From Phycisphaeraceae bacterium (GTDB lineage: Bacteria; Planctomycetota; Phycisphaerae; Phycisphaerales; UBA1924), in the NCBI GenBank assembly GCA_019636535.1, contig JAHBXK010000001.1:278353-342352 (forward strand): DNA of 64,000 nucleotides, read 5' to 3'. Within the stretch, counting starts at the first letter, position 1. Every line of letters starts with the position of its first letter. The translations under genes were made by a program, and so were the position numbers. Under the pieces are notes generated by a model. It was not told where the DNA came from. It ran no database searches and saw nothing but the letters and a program-made list of their open reading frames with translations. Shown here one piece after another: positions 1 to 9,641 of this stretch.

Positions 1-1082
1 GACTCGTAGATGTCGTCGCGGCTGTTTACCCGACTCAAAACCACACGCTCCTCGCCACGGCCGTCGCCGGCATTGCCCTTCTCGAATGCCTCCCGCAGCA
101 CGTTGATGAAGTTCCCGCTCCCGTAGGGGCTGGCGACCTGGCAGTACCCGAACATATTACTGACCGGCAGCAGGTTGCGCTGGATCAGTTCGACGCAGAC
201 TCGGTTGTCGGAGTCCGAAGAGTTGTCGCCGTCGGAGAAGTGAAACAGGTAAATGTTCCACGAAGCCGGGTCGTAGTTCGACTGGATGATCTCGTGCGCC
301 TTGTGGAACGCCGAACTGATCCGCGTGCCGCCGTCCTCTCGCACCGAATAAAACGTTCTCCGATCGACCTCCTGCGCTACCACATCGTGCACGATGTACC
401 GGCTCTCGACGCCCTCGTAGTTCCGCCGGAGCCACGCGTCGATCCAGAATGCCTCAAGTCGAACCAGCTCCTTCTGCTCGTCCCCCATCGATCCAGACAC
501 GTCCATCATGTAGAAGATGACGGCGTTCGACTGCGGTTTGCGCACCTCCGTCCAACTCCGGTATCGCATGTCGCGACGGATCGGAATGACCACCGGGTCT
601 TGCGGGTTGTATGTTCCCAGGGCGATCTGACGCTTGAGCGCTTCCTCGTAACTGCGCTTGAAGTGCCGCAAACTCGCCGGGCCGGTGGGACGGACGCCCG
701 TGTATTTGTCACGCACGGTCGTCAGCCGGTGCTCGCCCCTGGGCTCAATGCGCGGCAGTTCCAAATCCTCACCGAGCATGTCGGCGAGTTCTTCGAGCGA
801 AACGTCGACTTCCATCACGTGCCGGCCCGGCTGATCACCCCCGCCCTGCCGACCCGAGCCCGCCTGATCGCCCTCATCTCCCTCTCCCATTCCCACACCG
901 CCCGAGTTATCGCCGAAGCGGAACGTGGGAATGTCGATATCGTGAACAGGAATCGAAACGAAGCGATCACCCTCACGCCCGATCATCTCTCCGCGCGAAA
1001 TGAAGCGCCGCAATTCCTTGCGGATCTTCCCCCGCACGATCTGGCGGAAGCGCTGATGGTCTTGTTCGATCTTGTTGACCAT
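1..1082 (-). CDS. yhbH: YhbH/YeaH-type VWA protein (DUF444), 3' end cut by window
   Basis: The translation runs open to the window edge, giving about 360 residues without a stop. It starts with ATG (MVNKIEQDHQRFRQIV) and matches the DUF444 family (B. subtilis YhbH, E. coli YeaH). Visible landmarks are a Gly/Asp-rich linker at about residues 60-85, the run ALKRQIALGTYNP, and a MIDAS-like metal site MMDVSGSM followed by conserved EDGGTRISSAF and FHFSDGDN segments typical of a VWA fold. The family is usually encoded near the PrkA serine kinase and a SpoVR protein; neither is inside the window but they may lie beyond the left edge. Biochemical role is not established; in E. coli YeaH works with YeaG in stress adaptation. 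It is probably the last gene of the rho-led set. Family assignment is firm. Confidence 0.9.
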   Translation of the reverse strand, partial: MVNKIEQDHQRFRQIVRGKIRKELRRFISRGEMIGREGDRFVSIPVHDIDIPTFRFGDNSGGVGMGEGDEGDQAGSGRQGGGDQPGRHVMEVDVSLEELADMLGEDLELPRIEPRGEHRLTTVRDKYTGVRPTGPASLRHFKRSYEEALKRQIALGTYNPQDPVVIPIRRDMRYRSWTEVRKPQSNAVIFYMMDVSGSMGDEQKELVRLEAFWIDAWLRRNYEGVESRYIVHDVVAQEVDRRTFYSVREDGGTRISSAFHKAHEIIQSNYDPASWNIYLFHFSDGDNSSDSDNRVCVELIQRNLLPVSNMFGYCQVASPYGSGNFINVLREAFEKGNAGDGRGEERVVLSRVNSRDDIYE

Positions 1083-1275
1083 GATCCTGTCACCCCGCCC
1101 AAGGCAAATGACCCCACACCCTGTTCAAGGCGATGCGCACGCACCCCCCGAAGGTTGCATCGGCCGTCGCCGACTGCGCCTGCACATTGGTCAGTCCCAC
1201 CCGGCCCGATGCCCCGGTCACCCCGTCAACGCCGCCTCTCACCCGCACGCGGAGCGTCCGAATCGCTCCCATTGC

Positions 1276-2349
1276 TTATAGGTCGCTCGTGCGACCTTTG
1301 TTCGCATCCGGATCGGCGTCGGGAGTTGACCGTCGAACACGCCGGCCAAGCCAAACCGCGGCGACCAACGCTCCCGGAATTCCCACCGCGAGTTCCGCTG
1401 ACCGATTCAGCACGTCCGCCATGAGTCCGGGCGTTGCCCGCTCGACCAGACCGTCGTACGAGCCCCCTTCGGCCCCTCGCATCAGGCGACGCTCGTCGAT
1501 GAACTCGGGAGGCAACCAGGCCGCCGTGGCTCCGATCACCCACTCTCGAAGACCCATCGGCACCGGGGCCATCATCGCAGCCTGCCCTGCGCAAGCGAGC
1601 GCAGCGCCACCCCTCGCGTCGATCGGCACGCCGATCAGCCAGAAAACCAGCACGTACCGCGCCGCCCAGATACCCATGTCTCCAAGCCGAACCGCCAGCA
1701 CTGCGGGGTACCTCCATGCGTAGCCGCGCCATCCCGACCGAGCGGACCACGCCGCCCGGAACACGCACGCCACAACGAACGCCGTCACGAAGACCGCGAT
1801 CACCATCCAGAGCAGGATTGAGCCGTCCCAGCCCGCCGCGCCGACAACCACGAGCAATGTAAGCAGTATCGCGTTCGCGGCTACAGCGCACGCCAGCACT
1901 TCGAACACCACTCGCACGGACGATCCGACCGGAATCCGATTGACCGCACGGTGATACGCGATTCGCCCGAACAAGCCGGGACGAAGCGGCAATTGGTTGA
2001 GGACCGAAGCGATCCAGATCAGGCCGATCATCTCGCGATGCTCAACATGTCCACGCCGACGGGTGAGTATCGCGAACGAGAGTCCGGTGAGTGCGATGTT
2101 CAGCATCGGAGCCGCGATCAACAGCATGACCATCCACCACGGTGCCCGTCGGGACGATTCCCATGCTGCTTCAAACTGTCCGCGGTTTGCGGCGATGGTC
2201 CAGATCGCCGCGACGAGCAGCAGAGTGCCAACGACAAAGAGCACGGTTGAGACGACGCGGCGTCGCCTCGATGAACCGGACGGCATGATCCCCACGGTCA
2301 AGCCGTCGTCGCCCTGTTCCGCATCGGTGCGTGTCGAGTTGACGCTCAC
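1276..2349 (-). CDS. Polytopic membrane protein, flippase-like (LPG synthase TM / UPF0104 type)
   Basis: 357 residues with a charged N-terminus, a first membrane helix at about residues 32-52 and a series of further hydrophobic segments. The pattern, including the RPGLFGRIAYHRAV loop, resembles the transmembrane domain of lysylphosphatidylglycerol synthase and AglD/UPF0104 proteins, which are thought to flip lipids. There is no aminoacyl-transferase domain, so lysyl-PG synthesis is unlikely. Its ATG overlaps the TGA of the upstream secreted TPR gene by four bases (ATGA), so the two are probably translationally coupled. The substrate cannot be read from sequence; family assignment is moderate. 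Confidence 0.65.
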   Translation of the reverse strand: MSVNSTRTDAEQGDDGLTVGIMPSGSSRRRRVVSTVLFVVGTLLLVAAIWTIAANRGQFEAAWESSRRAPWWMVMLLIAAPMLNIALTGLSFAILTRRRGHVEHREMIGLIWIASVLNQLPLRPGLFGRIAYHRAVNRIPVGSSVRVVFEVLACAVAANAILLTLLVVVGAAGWDGSILLWMVIAVFVTAFVVACVFRAAWSARSGWRGYAWRYPAVLAVRLGDMGIWAARYVLVFWLIGVPIDARGGAALACAGQAAMMAPVPMGLREWVIGATAAWLPPEFIDERRLMRGAEGGSYDGLVERATPGLMADVLNRSAELAVGIPGALVAAVWLGRRVRRSTPDADPDANKGRTSDL

Positions 2350-4973
2350 GGCCTGACCGTATCACCCATCGCCCCACCGAGCGACGGGCTGCCGAGTCCT
2401 CCACCCTCTTCCGCGTCGGACTGGGTCGGTCGCGAGTACGTCGAGACACCCTCGGAAAGTCGCTGCTTCACAAACCGCACCAGTCGCAGCACGCCAGGCC
2501 GATCGTTCCAGAGCACCTCATTGAGCAGCGTGTGACTCGGGTCATTGACCCGGGCGAGCAGGATGAAGCTGATCACGTCGAGATCGCGGTCGCGACCGGC
2601 AACCTCGTCGAGCGCACCGATCGCCGGCATCCGCCACGTGACCGGAGCCGTCGCGAGGATCAGCAGTCGCTCCGATTTCTCCAGCGTCGGGAATCGCCGG
2701 ATGATCTCGGCGAGAATGCTCGCCGAGTCCTGCGGGTCGAACCGGATCCCTTCGGGCGCAACCGAGAGATCGCGAAGCACGAGCACCAGTTCGGCCAGCT
2801 CAACGCCGGTGCCGCGTCGTGCCCGCTCGAGCAGCTCGGCAGGCTTCATGTAGGCTGAGTTCAGTGCCGGTCGAACAAGCGGCCCCACGTTCGCGGTGAG
2901 CGAAAATGGACCTTCCTGAAAGATGCCCCCATCGCCCGGGACAAAGCCCTGAAGCAACCGCCAGTGAACGGTGACCGCACGGCGCAGATCCTCCTGCATC
3001 GTCAGGCCCGAGATGCCGTTGTCCGGCCAGAACTCAACGATGAGCTCCTCGCGCGGCAAGAGCCTCAGCCGGCGATCGAGAGAAATCACACCGTTGTGCG
3101 ACTGCTTTCTGAGCGGAACTGAGCCGAACCTCATGCTCGGCACGCTCAGCAATCGCGAGTTGATCGGCCGATCCGGCCCAAGCCCCAGCGGCACACGCGA
3201 GACGTTGCGCAGTCGCAGCCGCACGCCCACTTTGTCGAACAACCCGACGCGACCCTCCGGTCCGGCGATCAGGTCAGCGCGGAGCGTCATGAACTCCAGC
3301 GGATTCTCGAGCATCCGTTCGAGCCAGTTCGGAACAGCGGCCGCAGCACTCTCAAGACGCATGGCCGCATCGGGAAGCAGCCCAAGCCCGGCGAGCGTCC
3401 CCACGCCCGGTGTGGCATTCGCCAGAACTTGCGCCCGCGTGATCGCGAAAGCACCCGCGGGCGAGGCAGGCAGCCTGCGGGCAATCTCCCCGTATCGCTC
3501 GATCGCTTCCCCGACTCTGCCTTGGGAATCGCTCAGCACGGCCAGTCCGACGATCGCGAGATTGTCGTTGCCGAGTGCGCGAAGCAGCCGCTCGGCTTCC
3601 TCAAACTCCCGGTACCGGAGTCTGAACCAAGCCTCGATCCGCTCGACTTCGCGAGCATCGGTGTTGGGATTTCGGCGGATCTCAGCTAGGTCAGCGCTGG
3701 CGGCGGCGAGTTCGCGGTCGGCCCAGAGGCGAAACCAGATCGACTCGAGCGTCAGCACTCGCACGATCTCGGCCGCGAACTCGTCGGTGATTTCCTTCGG
3801 GCGAGTCTTGAGGTCCATGACCGCAGCCCGACGCATCTGCACGGTCTGAATTGCTTCCGCCACCGCGGCGTTGACGAGATCTGGCTTGCCCAGCGAGCTG
3901 GCAGCAAGAACGCGAAGTCGCTCAAACTCCAACGGGAGACGAACCTCCGCGGGATCGGGCATCCGTTCCGGTCGCTCTACAGCGAGTTCGAGCCGCTCCC
4001 GCTGACGCGCAACCTGGCCGCGAGCCGTGGCAACTTCTTCGTTCAATCCCGCGACGAACGCTTCCGCACCCCTCATGATCCAGTCAACGACGGTCGATTC
4101 ATCGCGAACCTCCGCGGGAACATTCACGCCCCGCCTTTGCGCAAGGACGAACGTATTGGCAAAGAACCTCTGCGCGCCCTTGTACGCTCCGTTCCGGGCC
4201 AGTTCGCTCGCAATAGCCAGGTGAACCTGGTCGTCGAACGGATCGGCAAGCAGCACGTTCAGAAGCATGTCGAGCCTGCCGGACGGATCGTCGATCGAAT
4301 CGGCGAAGAAGGTCAGCGCCAGCGTCGCGGCATCCTTATTCGAACTGTCCAGTTCGAGCGACTGCATCAGTCGTCGCTCGAACCCGGCAAGATCTCCTTG
4401 CTCGCGAGAAAGCAGCGCCGCGTCGAGCGCCAGACGGCTGCGAACCGACGGATCGAGCGTCGAGCCGGTCTCCGTGAGGAACCGCTCATACGCCGAAAGC
4501 CGAACGTCGGCGTTCTGATTTCTCGCGATCGCACGCGATGCGACTCGCAATTGGTTCACAGTGTCCGACGGATCAAGTCTCAGTAGTTTCCGGCTGTACT
4601 GATCAACCGCATCCTCATCACCCGCCCCCGTCTGCGCCTCGATCAGCAGGCGAAGGAAGTCCTGATCTTCCGGGGCCAGTTCGTGCGCGACTCGGAGCAT
4701 CTCCGCGGCGATCTCGTAGTCGCGAGGTGTCGGCGACGCGACCAGCCGGAGATCGGCCATCGCCACCCGCGCGATGGCCGCGGCGGCCATCGTCGCGGTC
4801 GATTGATTCGTGGCCGACGTCGCCGGGGCCAGATTCGCCTCGCGATCCTGAGTCTGCCAAGCGGCACGGGCCGAAACGCTCGGCACTAAAAGGCACACCG
4901 CCACCACGCAGGCGAGAAGCCCTCGCACGCCGGTCTTTGGTCGGCATCGGAGATCGCGAGATCGTTCGTTCAC
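2346..4973 (-). CDS. Secreted TPR-rich protein
   Basis: I chose the GTG at 4973 because it follows GGAG at good spacing, overlaps the TGA of the upstream gene (GTGA) and opens directly into a signal peptide (VNERSRDLRCRPKTG, then a hydrophobic stretch ending VSARA). The frame stays open far upstream but that part lies antisense or out of frame over rho and is not coding. The mature protein (about 840 residues) is Ala/Leu/Glu-rich with repeated helix pairs of TPR type (for example RVAHELAPEDQDFLRLLIEA) through roughly residues 60-600, then a more beta-like region near 600-720. No catalytic motif is recognisable. It probably acts as an envelope scaffold. Long secreted TPR proteins of this kind are common in planctomycetes. 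Confidence 0.75.
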   Translation of the reverse strand: MNERSRDLRCRPKTGVRGLLACVVAVCLLVPSVSARAAWQTQDREANLAPATSATNQSTATMAAAAIARVAMADLRLVASPTPRDYEIAAEMLRVAHELAPEDQDFLRLLIEAQTGAGDEDAVDQYSRKLLRLDPSDTVNQLRVASRAIARNQNADVRLSAYERFLTETGSTLDPSVRSRLALDAALLSREQGDLAGFERRLMQSLELDSSNKDAATLALTFFADSIDDPSGRLDMLLNVLLADPFDDQVHLAIASELARNGAYKGAQRFFANTFVLAQRRGVNVPAEVRDESTVVDWIMRGAEAFVAGLNEEVATARGQVARQRERLELAVERPERMPDPAEVRLPLEFERLRVLAASSLGKPDLVNAAVAEAIQTVQMRRAAVMDLKTRPKEITDEFAAEIVRVLTLESIWFRLWADRELAAASADLAEIRRNPNTDAREVERIEAWFRLRYREFEEAERLLRALGNDNLAIVGLAVLSDSQGRVGEAIERYGEIARRLPASPAGAFAITRAQVLANATPGVGTLAGLGLLPDAAMRLESAAAAVPNWLERMLENPLEFMTLRADLIAGPEGRVGLFDKVGVRLRLRNVSRVPLGLGPDRPINSRLLSVPSMRFGSVPLRKQSHNGVISLDRRLRLLPREELIVEFWPDNGISGLTMQEDLRRAVTVHWRLLQGFVPGDGGIFQEGPFSLTANVGPLVRPALNSAYMKPAELLERARRGTGVELAELVLVLRDLSVAPEGIRFDPQDSASILAEIIRRFPTLEKSERLLILATAPVTWRMPAIGALDEVAGRDRDLDVISFILLARVNDPSHTLLNEVLWNDRPGVLRLVRFVKQRLSEGVSTYSRPTQSDAEEGGGLGSPSLGGAMGDTVRP

Positions 4974-5356
4974 CTGTTGCTCCACATCATCACTCCAATC
5001 GGCCCGAGCACCGCAAACGCCATCCACGGCGCCCACGATGCGATCCGAATGAGCCCCGGGGCTGCTCGAGGGAACATCTCCCTGAGCAGCATGACGAACA
5101 CATACTCGCCCGCCGCGACGGCCGCGGCCCCCGCGAGCGGCCAGAGCCAGCCTCCCAAGCCGCCCGGGCCACCCCCAACGATCGGCCCGAACCTGCCCGG
5201 CCATTCGAAGACCATCAGCAACCCGATCACCAGCATGGCAAAGGACCACACGCCTGCGCTGAGGAGCAGTGTGAAACGCACGAACGCAAAGCGTGAGCTC
5301 GGCAAACCATCCGAAATCCAAACATGGTCGGCGGACTTGTGAAGGTCGGATAACAA
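4970..5356 (-). CDS. Small three-helix membrane protein
   Basis: 128 residues from a TTG start, supported by GGAG nine bases upstream; no suitable ATG exists before the first membrane helix. Three hydrophobic segments are visible (about residues 28-50, 68-92 and 102-126) with a Gly-rich loop GGGPGGLGGW between the first two. I recognise no family. It sits 87 bases downstream of rho and overlaps the next gene (GTGA), so it belongs to the rho transcription unit. It may anchor or help export the secreted TPR protein encoded next, which is inference from position only. Confidence 0.65.
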   Translation of the reverse strand: MLSDLHKSADHVWISDGLPSSRFAFVRFTLLLSAGVWSFAMLVIGLLMVFEWPGRFGPIVGGGPGGLGGWLWPLAGAAAVAAGEYVFVMLLREMFPRAAPGLIRIASWAPWMAFAVLGPIGVMMWSNR

Positions 5357-5443
5357 TCCGTTGCGCTCCGATCGATCGCCGGGCGACCGGCCGATGCCGG
5401 CCCGTGGGTGCGTGCATCCACCGCACGCGTCGGTGGGTCAACC

Positions 5444-7384
5444 TCAACCCATACTCATGGTCATCAGGAACTCGGCGTTCGTCTTGACCTTCCCCAGCCG
5501 GCTCTTCATCAGTTCCATCGCCTCGACGACGTTCATGTCGCTCAGGACCTTGCGCAGCCGGTAGACCAGTTCCAGCTCCTTCTTGTCCATCAGCAGTTCT
5601 TCGCGACGCGTACCCGAGGCCGCAACGTCGATCGCCGGCCAGATCCGCTTCTCCACCAACTTGCGGTCGAGGTGAAGTTCGCTGTTGCCCGTGCCCTTGA
5701 ACTCCTCGAAGATGACCTCGTCCATCTTCGAGCCCGTATCGACCAGCGCGGTGCCGATGATCGTCAGGCTCCCGCCGTTCTCGATCGCGCGTGCCGCGCC
5801 AAAGAACTTCTTGGGCCGCTGCAACGCGTTGGAATCGAGACCACCGGTCATGATCTTGCCCGAGTGCGGCATCTCCGAGTTGTAAGCGCGAGCCATGCGC
5901 GTGATCGAGTCGAGCAGAATGACCACGTCCTGGCCGTACTCGACCATTCGTTTGGCCTTCTCGATGACCATCTCGCAAACCTGTACGTGTCGGTGCGACT
6001 GCTCGTCGAACGTGCTCGCAACGACCTCGATGTTCGGCCCGGTGCAGTTGCGGCGGAAGTCGGTCACTTCCTCGGGCCGCTCGTCAACAAGCAGCACGAT
6101 GATCTTGACATCCGGGAAGTTCGTGCTGATCGCCTTGGTCATCTTCTGCATCAGCACCGTCTTGCCCGTGCGAGGCGGCGCAACGATCAACGCCCGCTGC
6201 CCCTTGCCCAGCGGCGCAACCAGATCGACGATCCGCATCTCGATCTCGTTCGGCGAGGTTTCAAGGATGAACCGCTCCTCGGGGTGCAGCGGCGTCAGGT
6301 CCTCGAAGTTCGACAGGCTGTGAATCTTGGAAGGCGGCTGGCCGTTGACCTCGTCAACTCGCAACAGCGCGAAGTACTTCTCCGCCTCCTTCGGCGGACG
6401 GATCAGACCTCGAACAATCATGCCCTTCTTCAGGCCGTGCCGCCGGACCATCGTCGGCGAAACATAGATGTCGTCAGGGCCGGAAAGATAACTCTGCACG
6501 GGCGAACGAAGGAACCCGAACTTGTCGGGCATGATCTCGAGCGTCCCCTCTCCCACCATCAGGCCCTGGCTGGCCGCCTTGGCCTTGAGAATCTTGAACA
6601 CCAGTTCCTGCTTCGGAATCTGGTGGAAGTCCTCCAGACCCGCCTCCTCGGCGACCTGGTGCAACTTCTCAATGTCCATCTTCTGCAGCGCGGAAATCGT
6701 CAAACCGCTCTTGGCGGCCTCGATCGCCCCCTTGGCGACCACTTTCTCCAACTCGGCCGCTTCTCGTTCCAATTCTTCATCCGACGGCAGCACAAAGTCG
6801 GAGGGACGCGACCCCCAGTTTCCACCGCCCCCTCCTCCCCCACCACCGCCACCGCCACCAAAGTCGCCGCCTCCGCCGCCGCGTCGCTTCTTCTTGCGCT
6901 TCCGACGGCCTGACCGATCCCCAAATCCGTCTTGGCCCCCGCCGCCACCTCCACCCGAGTACCCGAAGTCGCGCCGAGGTTCTGCGAAGGTCCGACCACC
7001 GGCCTGCCCCCCCCCTCCACCCCCTCCCGGCTGACCGCCGCCGCTACCCCCACTCCCGCCGCCAGAGCCGTTTGCAGGCCCCGAGCCGCCGCCCGTTCGC
7101 TCTCCTTGCGAAGAACCCGATCCCGCCGAATCCGACCGCACCGGTCGATCGACCTTGGGGCCGTTTGCCGCCGGGGTAGCCTCAGGCCGAGTCGATTCCT
7201 GACCCTCGCTCCGTACCGGTGGCCGCGTGGAAGGCCGCTCCGGAGGAGCGGTCGCAACCGACGCCGAAACCGGACCCGAGTCGGATGACGCTGCACTCTT
7301 GCTGCGTCCGGATCGCTGCGTCACGCGCCCCCGCCCTTCCTTGGTCTCAGATTTGCGCTCTTGCGACACCGTTTGCTTGGCCAT
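5444..7384 (-). CDS. rho: Transcription termination factor Rho with long Gly-rich N-terminal extension
   Basis: 646 residues, compared with about 420 for E. coli Rho. Residues about 235-640 carry the standard Rho order: an N-terminal helical/RNA-binding domain ([28 protein letters not shown]), the P-loop [14 protein letters not shown], Walker [17 protein letters not shown], and the R-loop/C-terminal region ending FLMTMSMG. Residues 1-200 are low complexity: Ser/Arg/Pro/Thr-rich, then Gly-rich runs broken by basic patches ([10 protein letters not shown]). Such inserts are known in high-GC Actinobacteria and are thought to add RNA contacts. The protein is a hexameric RNA-dependent ATPase ending transcription. 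Rho is often autoregulated; a leader of about 300 bases lies upstream. Confidence 0.98.
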   Translation of the reverse strand: MAKQTVSQERKSETKEGRGRVTQRSGRSKSAASSDSGPVSASVATAPPERPSTRPPVRSEGQESTRPEATPAANGPKVDRPVRSDSAGSGSSQGERTGGGSGPANGSGGGSGGSGGGQPGGGGGGGQAGGRTFAEPRRDFGYSGGGGGGGQDGFGDRSGRRKRKKKRRGGGGGDFGGGGGGGGGGGGGNWGSRPSDFVLPSDEELEREAAELEKVVAKGAIEAAKSGLTISALQKMDIEKLHQVAEEAGLEDFHQIPKQELVFKILKAKAASQGLMVGEGTLEIMPDKFGFLRSPVQSYLSGPDDIYVSPTMVRRHGLKKGMIVRGLIRPPKEAEKYFALLRVDEVNGQPPSKIHSLSNFEDLTPLHPEERFILETSPNEIEMRIVDLVAPLGKGQRALIVAPPRTGKTVLMQKMTKAISTNFPDVKIIVLLVDERPEEVTDFRRNCTGPNIEVVASTFDEQSHRHVQVCEMVIEKAKRMVEYGQDVVILLDSITRMARAYNSEMPHSGKIMTGGLDSNALQRPKKFFGAARAIENGGSLTIIGTALVDTGSKMDEVIFEEFKGTGNSELHLDRKLVEKRIWPAIDVAASGTRREELLMDKKELELVYRLRKVLSDMNVVEAMELMKSRLGKVKTNAEFLMTMSMG

Positions 7385-7697
7385 GGAATCACTCGTTTGG
7401 GACTGGAATGGGTACTGAGCCGAGAATCAACTCGCCGCTCGGTCGGCCTTGGTAACACCGCACGCGTCCGCAGAACTGGCGGCACATGGTCTGACCTGCA
7501 ACCAAACAAGCGTCATCGAACGTCTCGACTGCGGCGTCAGATCAGAAAAAGGCATTGTGAGTTTGGGGAGACATGCCAAAGGCCGCAGCCGGAGCGTGCC
7601 GACGGGCAGGCAAAACCACAATGCGTGCGGCTGTCACGGGGAACCCTCCCCCCCCGCGATTCAGAACTTACGAAACAAGTATACACCATTTGCAGCG
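7385..7697 (-). promoter_or_regulatory. Leader/promoter region of rho
   Basis: No convincing gene is present in these 313 bases between coaE and rho. Read on the minus strand, TATACT (7683-7678) matches a sigma-70 -10 box in five of six positions, with TTGACG at 7701-7696. The spacing of 12 bases is shorter than normal, so the promoter call is weak. If used, it gives a leader of roughly 280 bases before the rho ATG. It contains a G-run (about 7650-7656 as C on the + strand). Long leaders upstream of rho are compatible with Rho-dependent autoregulation, but I see no clear hairpin. Confidence 0.3.
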
Positions 7698-8981
7698 TCA
7701 AGGGGAGCCCGGCGTGCGTAAGCATGCAGCCCGGTCGAGCGTGCGCATCGCATGGGCGATCCTCTCGGCCTGCCGCTCAAGTGGTTCCGCCCCCGGCCCG
7801 TTATCGATCACAAACCGACAGGCAGCGAGCTTTCGTTCGAGCGGCCATTGCGCTCCCTCCCGCCGCTCCAATTCCGTCTCGTCCCAACCCCGCGAGCGGG
7901 CCACCCGGGCGAGTCGCTCGGGCCTCGGACACTCTACAAATGCGACAGCATCGCACTCTCTGTCGACGCCCGCTTCAAACAACAACGGCGCGTCAACGAC
8001 CACGCCGCAAGCGCCCTGTGCCAGCGCAGCCTCGGCCATCGTGGCACGATCCGACCGAACGATCGGGTGAATCAACTCCTCCAGTCTTCGGCGCTGTTCA
8101 GGATCGGCGAACACGATCGCTGCCACCCTCTTCCGATCGATCCGTGGCTTCCTGCCGGCAGGTTCCTCACCGGCCTGTCCTCCGTTCGGGCCCTCGGCGG
8201 CAGACTCGCAAAGCACTTCCCGCCCCCACCACTCGATCAACTTGGCTTGAACCTCGGACCGATCGAGCGCATCACGGGCCAGCGCATCGGAATCGATCAC
8301 GCGCCAACCGAGCCCCGCAAACACTCTCGCGACGTGCGACTTGCCCGACCCGACTCCCCCTGCCAAGCCGAGAACCGGAAGCCTGCGTTGATCGCCCGCA
8401 TCGCGATGCTCGAGCGCTGCCGCGCAGCGAATCAGCGCCAATCGCTCGTGCGGTCGTCCAACTGAGCGCCAGACCACGTCGTAGCCGCCCCCCGAAGCGG
8501 GTGTCGCGACACCGATCGTGCCCACACCCAGCAACCGCTCGAGGAATGAGCGAGTCATTGCCACATGCTCGATCGAAGTCAGTCTCGCTTCCAGCGTCAG
8601 TCGCCTGACCACGCCCATCGAAGCGCTGATCCGTTCACGATCGAGCGTGTACCGCGTGCTGAGCCACTGAAGCACGGAAACAAGGAGCACGCACGCAAGG
8701 GCGCCGATCAGCGCCGCGATCGGCCGATCGGCCCTCGCCGGCTCGATCAAAAACCCCCTCAGCCACAAAGTTGTCAAAGTGACAAAGACCAGAATCACCA
8801 GCATCCACCACGGACGAATCAACACCATCGCCGGCGAAGGGCGAATGCTGAGCGTTCGGATTGTCCGGCTTCCCTGCGTAGGCAAAGTCGCTCCGTCAGT
8901 CGCCACCGACGCGATGTTCAACCGCTCCCGTTCACGTCCCCATGACCGCCACGTGCGGAAGGTTGCGAAACAAGCCGTCAT
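7698..8981 (-). CDS. coaE: Membrane PH-domain (bPH2) fused to dephospho-CoA kinase
   Basis: 427 residues in two parts. Residues about 50-195 hold two membrane helices (PWWMLVILVFVTLTTLWL and RPIAALIGALACVLLVSVL) and a beta-rich segment starting RYTLDRERI, as in bacterial PH domains (bPH2/DUF304, YdbS type). Residues about 200-427 are a complete dephospho-CoA kinase: P-loop GLAGGVGSGKSHVARVF, then DSDALAR, ELIHPIVR, VVDAPLLFEAGVD and FVECPRPERLARV. CoaE phosphorylates dephospho-CoA to CoA, normally as a soluble protein of about 200 residues. The ATG at 8981 overlaps the hpt end by 50 bases; a TTG or GTG near the hpt stop is an alternative start. The kinase call is firm, the fusion unusual. Confidence 0.9.
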   Translation of the reverse strand: MTACFATFRTWRSWGRERERLNIASVATDGATLPTQGSRTIRTLSIRPSPAMVLIRPWWMLVILVFVTLTTLWLRGFLIEPARADRPIAALIGALACVLLVSVLQWLSTRYTLDRERISASMGVVRRLTLEARLTSIEHVAMTRSFLERLLGVGTIGVATPASGGGYDVVWRSVGRPHERLALIRCAAALEHRDAGDQRRLPVLGLAGGVGSGKSHVARVFAGLGWRVIDSDALARDALDRSEVQAKLIEWWGREVLCESAAEGPNGGQAGEEPAGRKPRIDRKRVAAIVFADPEQRRRLEELIHPIVRSDRATMAEAALAQGACGVVVDAPLLFEAGVDRECDAVAFVECPRPERLARVARSRGWDETELERREGAQWPLERKLAACRFVIDNGPGAEPLERQAERIAHAMRTLDRAACLRTPGSP

Positions 8982-9510
8982 AGTCCAGACCGTAACCGAT
9001 CACGAACTCGTCCTCGATATCGAACCCTGCGTACTCGACCTCGACTTCTTCATCTCGACCGCCCGGCTTGTGCTTTCGCAACAACACCGCCAGGCGGAGA
9101 GAGGCCGGATTCTGCGCCGCGATCATCCGCTTGAGCAGGCCGAGCGTTCTCCCCGAGTCGAGTATGTCGTCAACGAGCAGAACGTGCGCACCGCCCAGAT
9201 CGGTCGGAATTCCGCCGTGGATGTTGGCGCCTTGAGAAGCCGTGGCCGAGCCGGGATAGCTCGACACCGTCACGGGACGGATGCTCATCTGCAGCGGAAT
9301 GTGCCGGATCAGATCGGCCACGAACACCAACGCACCGGTCAGCACCGGGATCAGCACCAGGCGACCGCTCTCCGAAGCTCCTGCCTGCTTCCCAACCCCG
9401 GCTCCTCTTGCGCCGTTCAAGTCGGTGGTGATCTGAGCCCCCAGCTCCTCAATCCGGGAGGCGATCCTGTTCGTCGGGATCAGCACGCGGTGTTCGCCAA
9501 GCGTGTTCAT
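8932..9510 (-). CDS. hpt: Hypoxanthine(-guanine) phosphoribosyltransferase
   Basis: 192 residues from the ATG at 9510 (MNTLGEHRVLIPTNRIASRI), which matches where HPRT proteins normally begin. A GTG two codons upstream has better spacing to GAGGGG and is equally possible. Seen motifs: VLTGALVFVADLIRHI, the PRPP-binding loop VLLVDDILDSGRTL, and a C-terminal FVIGYGLDYDGLFRNLP segment. The enzyme salvages hypoxanthine and guanine with PRPP to make IMP and GMP in the cytoplasm. It lies just downstream of a tRNA gene; any longer reading upstream would run through the tRNA and is rejected. Its end overlaps the start of the CoaE fusion. Confidence 0.95.
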   Translation of the reverse strand: MNTLGEHRVLIPTNRIASRIEELGAQITTDLNGARGAGVGKQAGASESGRLVLIPVLTGALVFVADLIRHIPLQMSIRPVTVSSYPGSATASQGANIHGGIPTDLGGAHVLLVDDILDSGRTLGLLKRMIAAQNPASLRLAVLLRKHKPGGRDEEVEVEYAGFDIEDEFVIGYGLDYDGLFRNLPHVAVMGT

Positions 9511-9641
9511 CCGCACATCGTACAGCCCCTCGGCGATCAGACCGCCGCCGACACCTGTTTGGGGGTCAACTCTCGACTCAACACACTCTGGCCATCCTCC
9601 CAAAAAGCGAAACAGGCCGGCAATCGCCAGCCTGATCAAAG

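Noticed and set aside
4974..5978. Upstream 335 codons continuous with the secreted TPR gene
   Set aside because: They run out of frame over rho and the small membrane protein gene, are Arg/Gly/His-rich, and precede a good GTG start with ribosome site and signal peptide.
5408..6913. 501-codon + strand frame over rho
   Set aside because: Antisense shadow; rho is unmistakable on the other strand.
8941..8960. Other CACGTG cores as additional parS sites (for example near 8950, 41535)
   Set aside because: Flanking bases do not match TGTT and AACA, so they are ordinary CACGTG words in GC-rich DNA.
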